In this document: one piece after another, positions 55,668-63,936 of the stretch
How the letters are laid out: each line of letters opens with the position of its first letter
How positions within the stretch are numbered: position 1 is the stretch's first letter
Source: Candidatus Poribacteria bacterium
GTDB lineage: Bacteria; Poribacteria; WGA-4E; JAJDTR01
Direction: 5' to 3'
NCBI GenBank assembly: GCA_028820655.1
Contig: JAPPIK010000001.1
Coordinates: 62,001 to 126,000, forward strand
Length of the DNA: 64,000 bases
The notes under the pieces: generated by a model
Database searches by the model: none
Seen by the model: the letters and a program-made list of their open reading frames with translations, nothing else
What the model was told of the DNA's origin: nothing
Program-made: the position numbers and the translations under genes

Positions 55668-56521
55668 ACAATCGTGGACGAGGGATTTTAAGGAGATTGG
55701 CGAGCCACAAATCTGCCGTGGTGGGCGCTTCCATTCTGCTCTTCTTCGCGATCTTGGCGGTTTTTGCTCCATTGATTGCCACTCACGACCCTCGCGAAGC
55801 CGATGTATCGGCACGACTCAAGGGATGGTCAGTGGATCATTACTTCGGAACGGATGGGGTTGGGAGAGACATATTTAGCCGCATCGTTTACGGCTCGCAA
55901 GTGTCGCTCAAAGTTGGCATAATTGCAATGACACTGTCAATTTCCGTCGGTGCACTTTTGGGAATACTGGCGGGGTATTACGGTGGTTGGCTTGACAACA
56001 TTATCATGCGCCTCATGGATATGATGCTTCCATTGCCGAGTATTCTTCTGGCGATGGTAATCGTCGCCATACTGGGCACGAGTCTGACCAATGCAATAAT
56101 TGCCGTGTCGATAGTGTACATTCCTCAGTACGCACGCATATTGCGTGCTGCCGTCCTAAAGATACGCGAACAGGATTATGTAACAGCGGCACGGGTGATT
56201 GGCGCCAGCGACTTCCGGATTCTTTGGAACGCAATCCTACCCAACTGCGTAGCACCGCTGATTGTCCAAGCGACGCTCGGCATGGGCGAGGCGATCCTTA
56301 TTGCGGCTGGACTTAGCTTTCTCGGTCTCGGCGCCGAAGTCGGAGAACCCGAGTGGGGAGCAATGTTGAATGAGAATCGGCAACTCATTCGCCGCGCTCC
56401 TTGGACGGTGATGACACCGGGCGTCGCCATATTCCTCACTGTTTTGGGATTCAATTTACTGGGCGACGCGCTGCGCGATGTCCTCGATCCGCAGCTCAAG
56501 ATGCAGGGCAAAACGCGATGA
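55664..56521 (+). CDS. Peptide-type ABC transporter permease, DppC/OppC-like
   Basis: A 285-residue permease starting with GTG inside the dppB-like stop. N-terminal SHKSAVVGASILLFFAILAVFAPLIATHDP and the DGVGRDIFSRIVYGSQVSL block are diagnostic for DppC. The EAA loop is TAARVIGASDFRILWNAILPN. It forms a heterodimer with the preceding permease. Confidence 0.93.
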   Translation: MNNRGRGILRRLASHKSAVVGASILLFFAILAVFAPLIATHDPREADVSARLKGWSVDHYFGTDGVGRDIFSRIVYGSQVSLKVGIIAMTLSISVGALLGILAGYYGGWLDNIIMRLMDMMLPLPSILLAMVIVAILGTSLTNAIIAVSIVYIPQYARILRAAVLKIREQDYVTAARVIGASDFRILWNAILPNCVAPLIVQATLGMGEAILIAAGLSFLGLGAEVGEPEWGAMLNENRQLIRRAPWTVMTPGVAIFLTVLGFNLLGDALRDVLDPQLKMQGKTR

Positions 56522-56543
56522 CTTCTACCCAAACGAGCAGCAA

Positions 56544-56678
56544 TAGGACTTACGCAAAACGCGCAAACTGGTGATTTCGGCGACAATTTGATGTTGCGCC
56601 AAGCCTTTATAGGGAATAACGATCGTTATTCCCTATACTCGGATTAGGCGAATTTGATCGTTCGCTGCGTAAGTCCTA
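56544..56678. mobile_element. 135-bp MITE-like element
   Basis: Perfect 13-bp terminal inverted repeats (TAGGACTTACGCA at 56544-56556, TGCGTAAGTCCTA at 56666-56678) start and end in TA, as expected for an IS630/Tc1-type TA duplication. The centre holds a perfect 30-bp palindrome (56608-56637). No coding capacity. It sits 22 bases after the dppC-like stop and may also end its transcript. Confidence 0.75.
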
Positions 56679-56705
56679 AGCAAGTTACGTTACTCTAAAC
56701 GGGCG

Positions 56706-56751
56706 CGGGCAATTCCCATGGGAGTTACGCGTTTCAGCGCGTAGTTGCCCG
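56706..56751. repeat. 46-base three-way-junction (two-arm) structure
   Basis: An outer stem CGGGCAA/TTGCCCG (56706-56712 with 56745-56751) encloses two arms: palindrome TCCCATGGGA (56714-56723) and hairpin TACGCG-TTTCAG-CGCGTA (56726-56743). All three stems are perfect. It is just downstream of the MITE-like element and upstream of decayed genes. Confidence 0.55.
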
Positions 56752-56763
56752 ATTTATTGGGCG

Positions 56764-57324
56764 TTGGGAATAGCGTCCAACGGCAGGGAATCTAGCGCCA
56801 CCGACAAATTTAAGAAACGAGAGCAGTCAGAATTTCTAAAACTCTTGAAGGCTGAAGGACAAAAGACGATTCTTGAAATTGGCTGCGGTCGAGGTCGAGA
56901 TGCCCAGTTCTTTCAAACTCAAGGGTTCCAAGCGCTTGCGGTGGACAACGCCCCAACAATGGTGAAAATTACCGCAGAAAAGGGGTCACCGCTCATACAA
57001 TCTCGATCAAATTGACAAAACTTTTGACGCGGTGTATACGCTAAATTGTCTTCTGCACATACCCAAGAAGGGTATCGGTCACATTTTCAGCCTGATTGCG
57101 ACTCGACTCAACGGAAACGGCTTAATGTATCTTGGGCTTTGGGGCGGAGAAAATTTTGAAGGTATTCTAGAACAAGATACATACGAACCAAAGCGATTTT
57201 CTCTTTTTGGGAACCGGAGACACTCCTTGAAGTTGTACAACAATCATTCAGATTGGAATACTACCGTAGGTTAACCCCTTGTGAAGGCGTAACCTACAAT
57301 TCTATTATCGCCCGTAAACAATAA
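56764..57324 (+). pseudogene. SAM-dependent methyltransferase, broken by two homopolymer frameshifts
   Basis: Piecing three frames together gives a ~187-residue class I methyltransferase. Motif I ILEIGCGRGRDAQFF and the acidic ALAVDNAP strand lie in the first frame; after an extra G in the GGGG run (56982-56985) the frame continues YNLDQIDKTFDAVYTLNCLLHI (motif IV/V); after loss of a T in the run at 57204-57208 it ends WEPETLLEVV...YNSIIARKQ. Both breaks are one-base changes in homopolymers, so error and decay are both possible. The true start is unclear; TTG 56764 opens the first frame. Confidence 0.75.
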
Positions 57325-57381
57325 TATGATTATAAAAACCGAGTTTTTGGAAAAAACTTGGTTTCTTATTTGAGGTGACCG

Positions 57382-57786
57382 ATGCAAGACTTCAACTATA
57401 CACTGACATGGTATCACGGCTCTCAGCAAAAACTGACTATACTTAGGGTCGGAAGTTCGATTACACAGAACAGAAATGTGGCGAAAGGATTCTCACATAG
57501 TCCTTCACTGCTCACTCAGTCTGCGGGCGGCACGGTTAAGCATGATGGCGTGATTCCCGGTTATCTTTATACCGTTGCCGATGAGATTGGTCCCGATGAT
57601 GTATATCCACATCCCCATCCAGTCAATGCTACTCGCTGGGAGTGGCTGACCAATCGAGCATTGAAGCTAGAATTAATCGAACAGACCGTTGTGACGGACG
57701 AAGAGCGTCTGACAGACCAAGAAATTGCAGAGATGAAACGGAAACAGGAGGAGAGGAGCGAGAAGTCTTTCGTGGAGTGTATTTGA
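57382..57786 (+). CDS. Small protein with possible ADP-ribosyltransferase-like fold; TGA followed by open frame
   Basis: 134 residues from ATG to TGA. The N-terminus WYHGSQQKLTILRVGSSITQNRNVAKGF resembles the substrate-binding start of small ART/KptA-like proteins (YHGS, then GS-x-T and a helix), but this is a weak match. After the TGA (57784-57786) the same frame stays open for 43 more codons to TAA at 57918, with coding-like composition. So the gene may be truncated by a nonsense mutation. It lies in a stretch of decayed genes. Confidence 0.45.
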   Translation: MQDFNYTLTWYHGSQQKLTILRVGSSITQNRNVAKGFSHSPSLLTQSAGGTVKHDGVIPGYLYTVADEIGPDDVYPHPHPVNATRWEWLTNRALKLELIEQTVVTDEERLTDQEIAEMKRKQEERSEKSFVECI

Positions 57787-57925
57787 CCTGAGTTGACATC
57801 TATTCCAGAGAAACCAATTTTTGCAGATATTGAACAAATCGGTTGTGTTTTCACCCAAGCAGAAATGTTTCTTAATTCCGATCTTATCGGGGCTTGGGAT
57901 TCCATACTTAAAGGTTAATCATTGA

Positions 57926-58407
57926 ATGGTCAACGCCAAAAACCACCCTATTATTGTGCTTGGTGTAGAGCGCGGCGGACCCTCTGTCGTTGCTGAGGTG
58001 GTGCACCGATGGGGTGCGTATGCCGGGGCACCCGAAACATTGCATGAAGCGGATGCACATGCGCCCAGAGGGTATTGGGAATTCCTGCCATTATGGGATT
58101 TGTCGGTAGAATTAGGTGGCGATTTCGCTACCGGGGCAACTTGGTGGGATCGTGACTTCCAACAGCGAATGAAAGCCAAAGCCGCTGATCTTATGTATAG
58201 ATTGAACTGATGTCTCAAATGGACAAAGGTGGACCTTGGTTTCGGAAGGATCCCGCACTTAGTCATTTTTTGCCGTTCTGGAAACAGATAACGAAACCTG
58301 ATGAATCGCCAAACTACAAGGATTCGAACATTCAACTGCGTAACCATTATCGTCTTCGAATCGGGATAAAAGGAGAGGTTCAAGAAATGGATAATGTGTG
58401 CGGATGA
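57926..58407 (+). pseudogene. Sulfotransferase-family remnant, frameshifted and truncated
   Basis: The first frame gives PIIVLGVERGGPSVVAEVVHRWG; the usual 5-prime-phosphosulfate loop reads ERSGTS, so the loop is damaged here. It then gives HAPRGYWEFLPLWDL and stops at 58210. The overlapping next frame carries GGPWFRKDPALSHFLPFWKQI, the expected continuation, then diverges into unrelated sequence and stops at 58407. The C-terminal half of the enzyme (PAPS 3-prime-phosphate site) is missing. The EamA gene starts at once after it. Confidence 0.75.
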
Positions 58408-59297
58408 ATAGTCCCGAGATTCCCAACGAGCAACCGAATGCCAGAATGATTGCCTTCGCGCTGATGTTTGCGGTGCTTTGGGGCGGCAATTCGGTATCGA
58501 TTAAAATTGGACTGCAAGGCGTACCGCCGCTGGCACTTGCCGGTTTCCGGTTCCTGCTCGCGCTCGCGGCGGTAACGGCGTGGTCTATCAGCCAACGTGT
58601 ATCCATCCGTCCGAACCGCGGAGAGTTGGGCCCGCTTTTCCTATTGGGAATAGCATTCGTCATGCAAATTGTCACTCTCAATGTCGGCACACAGTTAACA
58701 TCCGCGGCGCGTTCGACAATCATGATAAACTTTTTTCCGTTCTTCACGGCGCTTTTCGCGCATTTTTGGGTGCCGGGCGACCGATTGTCGTTTTTGAAGG
58801 TCACTGGAATTGGGGTGGCGTTCTGCGGCGTTTTCATCACTTTTGTCCCAGCCCTTCAACTTGGTTCTCACTCTTATCTCGTGGGCGATTTGTTCGTTTT
58901 GATCAGTGCTAACCTTCTCGGACTTCGAACGGTTGTCACCAAGCGTTTGATACAGTCAATTCACCCTTATCGCTTGCTCATCTGGTTGATGATTTTTAGC
59001 TTGCCCTGCTTCTTTGGATCGAGTCTAATCCTGGAGGATCAGTCTAGCTACGCATTTACGCCTGTGGTGATTGCCGCCATTCTGTATCAAGGACTTATCG
59101 TCGGTGCATTCTGTTTTGTCGGCTGGACATCCATTCTGAAGAAACATAGCCCAAGTAAATTGGTGGTTTTCGCCTTTGCAACACCGATCTCGGGAATCAT
59201 CTTCAACCACCTATTACTGGGAGACGAACTCGGATTAAGTCTGATCGCCGGTGCCGTGCTAATCGCCTTCGGCATCTATCTAGTCAACAAACGATGA
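58404..59297 (+). CDS. EamA/DMT-family transporter
   Basis: A ~297-residue inner-membrane protein with ten predicted TMs in two EamA repeats (first repeat FALMFAVLWGGNSVSIKIGL, second around GDLFVLISANLLGLRTVVTKRL). The family exports metabolites such as amino acids and sugars; substrate unknown. ATG 58404 overlaps the 3-prime end of the sulfotransferase remnant, and no strong ribosome site is visible, so the start is uncertain. Confidence 0.88.
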   Translation: MNSPEIPNEQPNARMIAFALMFAVLWGGNSVSIKIGLQGVPPLALAGFRFLLALAAVTAWSISQRVSIRPNRGELGPLFLLGIAFVMQIVTLNVGTQLTSAARSTIMINFFPFFTALFAHFWVPGDRLSFLKVTGIGVAFCGVFITFVPALQLGSHSYLVGDLFVLISANLLGLRTVVTKRLIQSIHPYRLLIWLMIFSLPCFFGSSLILEDQSSYAFTPVVIAAILYQGLIVGAFCFVGWTSILKKHSPSKLVVFAFATPISGIIFNHLLLGDELGLSLIAGAVLIAFGIYLVNKR

Positions 59298-59333
59298 CAC
59301 AACTGCAAAATCAGCAGTCACGGGTGGAAAATT

Positions 59334-59534
59334 GTGGATGCGTTAAATTTTCATTGCAGGATATGGAATACCGAACGAGAAACTTACGGCACGCCTTTCA
59401 CCGTTTGCGATAGGCATTTGCAGCAGATTCGGGAATCCCTCGCGGCGAACTTTGCCCCTTGCTGGATTGAACAGATCAAGCGAACCGATGAGATGTGCGA
59501 AGATTGCGTGGAAGAGGAAGAGGAAGACGAGTAA
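59334..59534 (+). CDS. Small Cys-containing protein with acidic tail
   Basis: 66 residues from a GTG at 59334. It has five cysteines (FHC, TVC, PC and the pair MCEDC) and ends in an acidic run EEEEEDE. The pattern suggests a small zinc-binding protein. No strong ribosome site is visible and no family is recognised, but the composition looks coding. Follows the EamA gene by 36 bases. Confidence 0.5.
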   Translation: MDALNFHCRIWNTERETYGTPFTVCDRHLQQIRESLAANFAPCWIEQIKRTDEMCEDCVEEEEEDE

Positions 59535-59870
59535 AGCCCTTTTTTCACGGCGCCAAGAGTTGATGATTTGTGGACCGGACGCCGACAGAGTGTAAGGTTT
59601 GAGTCTGTATATCGACGATCATTTGACGATGAAGATCCGTCTGATTTTTTAGTGTCGCCCAAGAACCAAACGTCAAGTGTCGTAAATACGAAAGCCGGAT
59701 GGACAATCGCAGCGGTTTTTGCTAGAATGGAGGACAATCTAAATTCGGAACCGGAATCTCGTCAATTGGTGTATGGCACGTGACACAATTTCGTAAGCAA
59801 ACACCCGAACGAAGAGACTTCGAATCTATATTCGCGAAAGTACAATACCTTTTTGGTACGAGTGGCTACA
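59535..59870. other. 336-base intergenic region, no gene recognised
   Basis: A 71-codon frame from a TTG at 59566 has no motif or ribosome site and was not accepted. The promoter of the dehydratase gene is expected near the 3-prime end. Confidence 0.4.
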
Positions 59871-61046
59871 ATGAAGATTAAAGAGTTGCGAACCGTGTCT
59901 GTCAGGATTCCTTCAACCTCTCCCAAATCTAAGGCGCGGCGTCCCGGTTGGAACGAACGTTCCCCTCGGGCGTTTCCGATTAACAAATACCCCGAATTTT
60001 CTGGGTTTCACAGGACGGCGCCGGGGTCCAAACTCAACACGCCGGTTTGGGTGCAGGTGACGGCAGACGATGGAACGTGGGGGTTGGGAAGATGCAGTTT
60101 CGGGGCCCCCGTAGCCGCATTGATTGACTCGCATTTCGCACCGTTGCTCGAAGGACGAGATGCGATGGCGCTTGAACTCTTGAACGACCTGATGTGGCGC
60201 TCCACCCAACTCTTCGGCACAAGTGGAATCGCTTCTATAGCACAGTCTGGCGTCGATTTGGCTCTGTGGGATTTGAAGGGAAAGCTGCTCAAACAGCCGG
60301 TGTATACACTGCTCGGCGGCCCGTCGCGAGAAAAGGTGGCGCTATACTCTACCTCCGACGACCTCGATTGGTCGAAAGAGTTGGGGTTCAGAGCGTTCAA
60401 AGTCAGCAATCCCGTGACTTATGAGACGGGTACTGAAGGGTTGGGCGTGTTGGAGGAGAAAATCGCCAAAGCGCGGGAGGAGGTCGGACCAAACGCCGAA
60501 TTGATGTTTAACCCGGTGATGTCCTTCAATGTCGAATTTACGCTTCGGTTGGCCGAGCGGTTGAGACCATACGGGTTGCGCTGGTTGGAAGAACCCTTAA
60601 TTCCGAGCGATCTGGAAGGTCACATTGAACTGAAACGTGCCATTACATGGATTCCTCTTGCCACGGGAGAACATCATCACAGGCGTCAACCGTTTCGACA
60701 GCTAATTGAGAATCGCGCTGTGGACATCGTGCAGCCCGATATAGAGTGGTGCGGCGGGTTGTCCGAAGCTATCAAGATCTACACCATTGCGGAAGCCGCA
60801 GGCGTTAGTACGATCCCGCATACGGGAGCCGGCACGCCGTGGGGGCAGCACTTCGGAATCGCTATGCCCGAGTCGCCAATGGCGGAGTTCTGGATGGGGT
60901 CGGATCCTGGTATTCCGCTTGACGAAGTGTGCCCGATTCCGGGGATGCCGATGCCCGTGAACGGCGATGTGATACCTTCGAATGCACCAGGCTTTGGCAT
61001 GGAGATTGCCGCGGATTGGATCGAACCCTATCGAACAGGAAGGTAA
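59871..61046 (+). CDS. Enolase-superfamily dehydratase, L-rhamnonate-dehydratase-like
   Basis: A 391-residue mandelate-racemase-subgroup enzyme. The ATG at 59871 (MKIKELRTVSV) was chosen over an upstream TTG. The capping domain is followed by a barrel with ALWDLKGK, E240 (RWLEEPL), E267 (ATGEHHHR), D290 (QPDIEW) and H317 (PHTGA), i.e. the RhmD-like His-Asp pair and two metal ligands. The first metal ligand, normally Asp, is N214 (MFNPVM). Likely dehydrates a sugar acid; activity should be checked given this change. It opens a three-gene catabolic group. Confidence 0.88.
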   Translation: MKIKELRTVSVRIPSTSPKSKARRPGWNERSPRAFPINKYPEFSGFHRTAPGSKLNTPVWVQVTADDGTWGLGRCSFGAPVAALIDSHFAPLLEGRDAMALELLNDLMWRSTQLFGTSGIASIAQSGVDLALWDLKGKLLKQPVYTLLGGPSREKVALYSTSDDLDWSKELGFRAFKVSNPVTYETGTEGLGVLEEKIAKAREEVGPNAELMFNPVMSFNVEFTLRLAERLRPYGLRWLEEPLIPSDLEGHIELKRAITWIPLATGEHHHRRQPFRQLIENRAVDIVQPDIEWCGGLSEAIKIYTIAEAAGVSTIPHTGAGTPWGQHFGIAMPESPMAEFWMGSDPGIPLDEVCPIPGMPMPVNGDVIPSNAPGFGMEIAADWIEPYRTGR

Positions 61047-61176
61047 ATCGAGTCCGTGGGAATAGGAAGTTTCCGCAATAATAACCTCTTACGGTGTTCG
61101 CTCGTAACTGAGTATATGCGGTAACCGCCGCAATTCACACTCTCAAATTCAATCTTTGATACAAAGGAAGTACCCA

Positions 61177-62727
61177 ATGCAATTCGATACTATCATCCAA
61201 GGGGGAACAGTTGTCGACGGCACCGGTAAACGGCCGCCGTTTCCTGCAGATCTCGGGATCGTGCACGACGAAATCTCCGCGGTTGGCGAACTTGACGACG
61301 CACAAGCAAGCCGGACAATTGATGCGCGGGGTAAAACTGTGAGTCCGGGGTTCATCGATGTTCACGTTCATTCCGAGATCGCTTTATTGGGCGGAAGGGA
61401 CCAGATGGGAAGTGTTCGTCAGGGGGTCACGACCCAACTGAGCGCACCCGACGGTTTCGGATGGGCACCGCTGCCGCCGAAGCTGAGTAAGGAGCTATGG
61501 CACTACACTCAATTTGCGTACGGGGACGCGGAACTCTCCTTCGATTGGGCCTGCGCCGAGGATTATCTGAGTATTTTCACGGGGCGTATTCCCGCAAACC
61601 TCTATCCACAAGTGCCTCACTGCGCCGTGCGATTGGAGGCGATGGGCTGGGAGCCGCGGCCGGCAACCGACGCGGAGTTGGCGCGCATGGAGGAAACTAC
61701 CCGCGAATGGTTAGAGGCGGGTGCTGGGTGCCTCTGTTTGGGGCTTGACTATCAACCTAGCGCTAACGCGGACCTCAAGGAACTTGTGAGGCTGTCAAGA
61801 CTTGCAGACTCCTACGGTGCGATATATGCCGCACATATCCGTTACCAGCAGATTGGTCGAAAGAAAGCTTGGGAAGAGACTATCGAATTGGCGAAGCAAT
61901 CCGGGATTCCGGTTCATATTTCGCATGAGCGCGTCGATGATGAATCTGCGGAATTGCTGGATCGTGTGGATCGGGAAGACATCGACCTGACATTTGAATC
62001 CTATCTCTACCCGGCAGGGATGACACACCTCGCGATGATGTTGCCGTTAAGATTTCAAGACGGAAACGTGGTAGAACGCATGGAAGTTCTGAAGCGGCCT
62101 GAAACACGCGAAGCATCGCTACCTCATCTCCAAAAAAGCCTGGGCGAGCGCGGCGATCAAATTGTCGGTTACACGGCGTCCGGTCGATACATCGGAATGA
62201 CGCTCGCGGAAGCCGCCGAGAGCGAGAATAAACCGTGGGTTGAATTTGCTTACGACCTTACAGTTGAAGAAAACGGAGTCGAGACTCTCATCTTCCCGTG
62301 GCAGACGCCGCGTGAAAAATTTCAGTCGACTCTCGATCAGACCGCCGCGCATCCGCGAATGATGATTGCGAGCGATGGAGTCTATAACATACCGCACCCG
62401 CATCCTCGCAGTTACGGCTGTTTCGTGCAGTACCTCGCGCGCTATGTGCGTGAACGCAAGTTGGTTTCACTGGAAGAAGCCATCTACAAAATGAGCGGCT
62501 TTCCGGCAGAACGCTTCGGCATATCGGACCGTGGAAGGATTGCAAAGGGATTGGCGGCGGATGTGGTTGTCTTTGATCCGGAAACCGTTTCAGACCGCTC
62601 GACCTGGAAGAACCCGATAGAACCCCCCGTCGGCGTGGACTGGGTGCTGGTCAATGGTGTACCGGTGGTGAAGGAGGGAGGTCTGACCGGAACCTTGCCG
62701 GGGCGTGTACTGCGCCATGAGTTCTGA
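61177..62727 (+). CDS. N-acyl-D-amino-acid deacylase-like amidohydrolase
   Basis: A 516-residue amidohydrolase-superfamily enzyme. ATG 61177 has AAGGAAG 7 bases upstream. H63-x-H65 (DVHVHSE) starts the metal site, D92 (SAPDGFG) takes the place of the Cys of classical D-aminoacylases, as in the DG-type subgroup. Later His residues lie in AAHIRY and VHISHERV, and the catalytic Asp in MIASDGVYN. It releases D-amino acids or related amines from N-acyl compounds. Spacing of 130 bases from the dehydratase and 69 from the M55 gene suggests one transcript. Confidence 0.87.
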   Translation: MQFDTIIQGGTVVDGTGKRPPFPADLGIVHDEISAVGELDDAQASRTIDARGKTVSPGFIDVHVHSEIALLGGRDQMGSVRQGVTTQLSAPDGFGWAPLPPKLSKELWHYTQFAYGDAELSFDWACAEDYLSIFTGRIPANLYPQVPHCAVRLEAMGWEPRPATDAELARMEETTREWLEAGAGCLCLGLDYQPSANADLKELVRLSRLADSYGAIYAAHIRYQQIGRKKAWEETIELAKQSGIPVHISHERVDDESAELLDRVDREDIDLTFESYLYPAGMTHLAMMLPLRFQDGNVVERMEVLKRPETREASLPHLQKSLGERGDQIVGYTASGRYIGMTLAEAAESENKPWVEFAYDLTVEENGVETLIFPWQTPREKFQSTLDQTAAHPRMMIASDGVYNIPHPHPRSYGCFVQYLARYVRERKLVSLEEAIYKMSGFPAERFGISDRGRIAKGLAADVVVFDPETVSDRSTWKNPIEPPVGVDWVLVNGVPVVKEGGLTGTLPGRVLRHEF

Positions 62728-62796
62728 ACCATACGCAACATAGAATAGAAATGATTGTCCCATGTCTCACTACCTCATGCACCTGGAGTTTATCGG

Positions 62797-63609
62797 ATGA
62801 AGGTTTACATCGGCACGGATAGCGAAGGTCAAGCATGTGTTACACGCGAGGAAGACCCCAAGAATGTCTATGGGCCTTGGCAGGCAGACTATATTCGCAA
62901 GCGAGCAACGCAGGAAACAACGGCGGCAATAGAGGGTGCGCGTGAGGCCGGCGCCACTGAAATCGTGGTTCAAGACATCGGTTTCATAAGGGGAGTTTCC
63001 CCTGGCGGGCTTATTCTTCACTACGACGAACTGCCACGCGGTATACGCATTGGTTTGGGAGGTGCTCCTTTACACCGCGTTATCGATGCTAGCTTCGATG
63101 CGGTCGTTCTGCTCGGCCACCACGCTATGGCAGGGGTTGAGGACGGCGTAATGGCACATACCTTCAGTTCGCTGGCAATCGAGAACATGTGGCTAAACGG
63201 GGTGCGTATTGGAGAAATTGCCATGGAAGCGTTAATCTTTGGAACCTTTGATGTGCCTGTGGTTATGGTGTCCGGAGATGAGGCGGGTTGTCAAGAAGCC
63301 CTGGCATGGTTAGGAAACGTGGAGGTAGCGCCCGTCAAGAAGGGGTTGGGAACACACTGGGCGATCTCGCTCCATCCCGCCGACGCAGATGATCTGATTC
63401 GTGAGAAAACCAAAGTGGCGCTTCAACGGTTAGATGAGTTCGAGCCGTTCAAGGTGCCTCCTCCTCTCGAACTACGCGTTGATTGCTATACCCAAGAACA
63501 GGCACTTGAACGCTTCAGCCGGGAACAGGCTGCCGATTTAATTGGCCCAAAGAGTTTTCTCGTACGGGCTGATTCACCTATCGCCTTCAGCAAGCAGATG
63601 GGTGGGTAA
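62797..63609 (+). CDS. M55 family D-aminopeptidase-like protein (DppA-like)
   Basis: A 270-residue protein of the M55 family. ATG 62797 has TGGAG 9 bases upstream. It starts with the metal motif D8-S-E10-G, has LLGHHAMAG with H108/H109 and SGDEAG near residue 151. In B. subtilis DppA a further His ligand lies in an NDSHG turn; here that place reads VVQDIGF and the His seems absent. Likely cleaves D-amino-acid peptides or amides; with the deacylase it forms a D-amino-acid salvage pair. Confidence 0.85.
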   Translation: MKVYIGTDSEGQACVTREEDPKNVYGPWQADYIRKRATQETTAAIEGAREAGATEIVVQDIGFIRGVSPGGLILHYDELPRGIRIGLGGAPLHRVIDASFDAVVLLGHHAMAGVEDGVMAHTFSSLAIENMWLNGVRIGEIAMEALIFGTFDVPVVMVSGDEAGCQEALAWLGNVEVAPVKKGLGTHWAISLHPADADDLIREKTKVALQRLDEFEPFKVPPPLELRVDCYTQEQALERFSREQAADLIGPKSFLVRADSPIAFSKQMGG

Positions 63610-63640
63610 GCCGTCTGTTTTGGCACATGTGGGAGCTGCC

Positions 63641-63782
63641 ATGACGATTGAAGAGATGTTGGATAATCTGCGACTCAACGGATGGTGGACGAGAGAATGT
63701 AGTCTTGTCAGTTCCGCTCCACGTCTACGAGGCGCTCCCGGCCAACGTCAAGCCACTCTTCCGGCACTGGGTGGAATATTAG
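63641..63782 (+). pseudogene. Remnant of a PhyH-family dioxygenase gene
   Basis: ATG 63641 opens MTIEEMLDNLRLNGWW, the usual start of a PhyH-family protein. After about 28 codons a +1 frame gives PLHVYEALPANVKPLFRHWVEY and a stop at 63782, which looks like the usual C-terminus of the same family. The ~230 central codons are gone, so an internal deletion has left both ends. Confidence 0.6.
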
Positions 63783-63888
63783 TTAGCCCAAGTTACGGCT
63801 AATGAGATTTTAGACATTTATCACCGATTTTAATTGAGAGCATCCCATTATTCCTATCGGCATAGTTCATTTAGCAGGTAACACGCTC

Positions 63889-63936
63889 GTACCGCAAACT
63901 GTTAGTTTGCGATCACAATCTAACAGATTGTGGTAC
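63889..63936. repeat. Two-hairpin 48-base element
   Basis: Two perfect 8-bp hairpins stand side by side: CGCAAACT-GTT-AGTTTGCG (63893-63911) and CACAATCT-AAC-AGATTGTG (63914-63932), framed by GTAC (63889-63892) and GTAC (63933-63936). The layout resembles the folded element at 56706-56751 without sequence identity. The rest of 63783-64000 shows no gene. Confidence 0.55.

Noticed and set aside
59566-59783. 71-codon ORF with TTG start upstream of the dehydratase gene
   Set aside because: No ribosome site, no recognisable motif and no conserved context; treated as intergenic.
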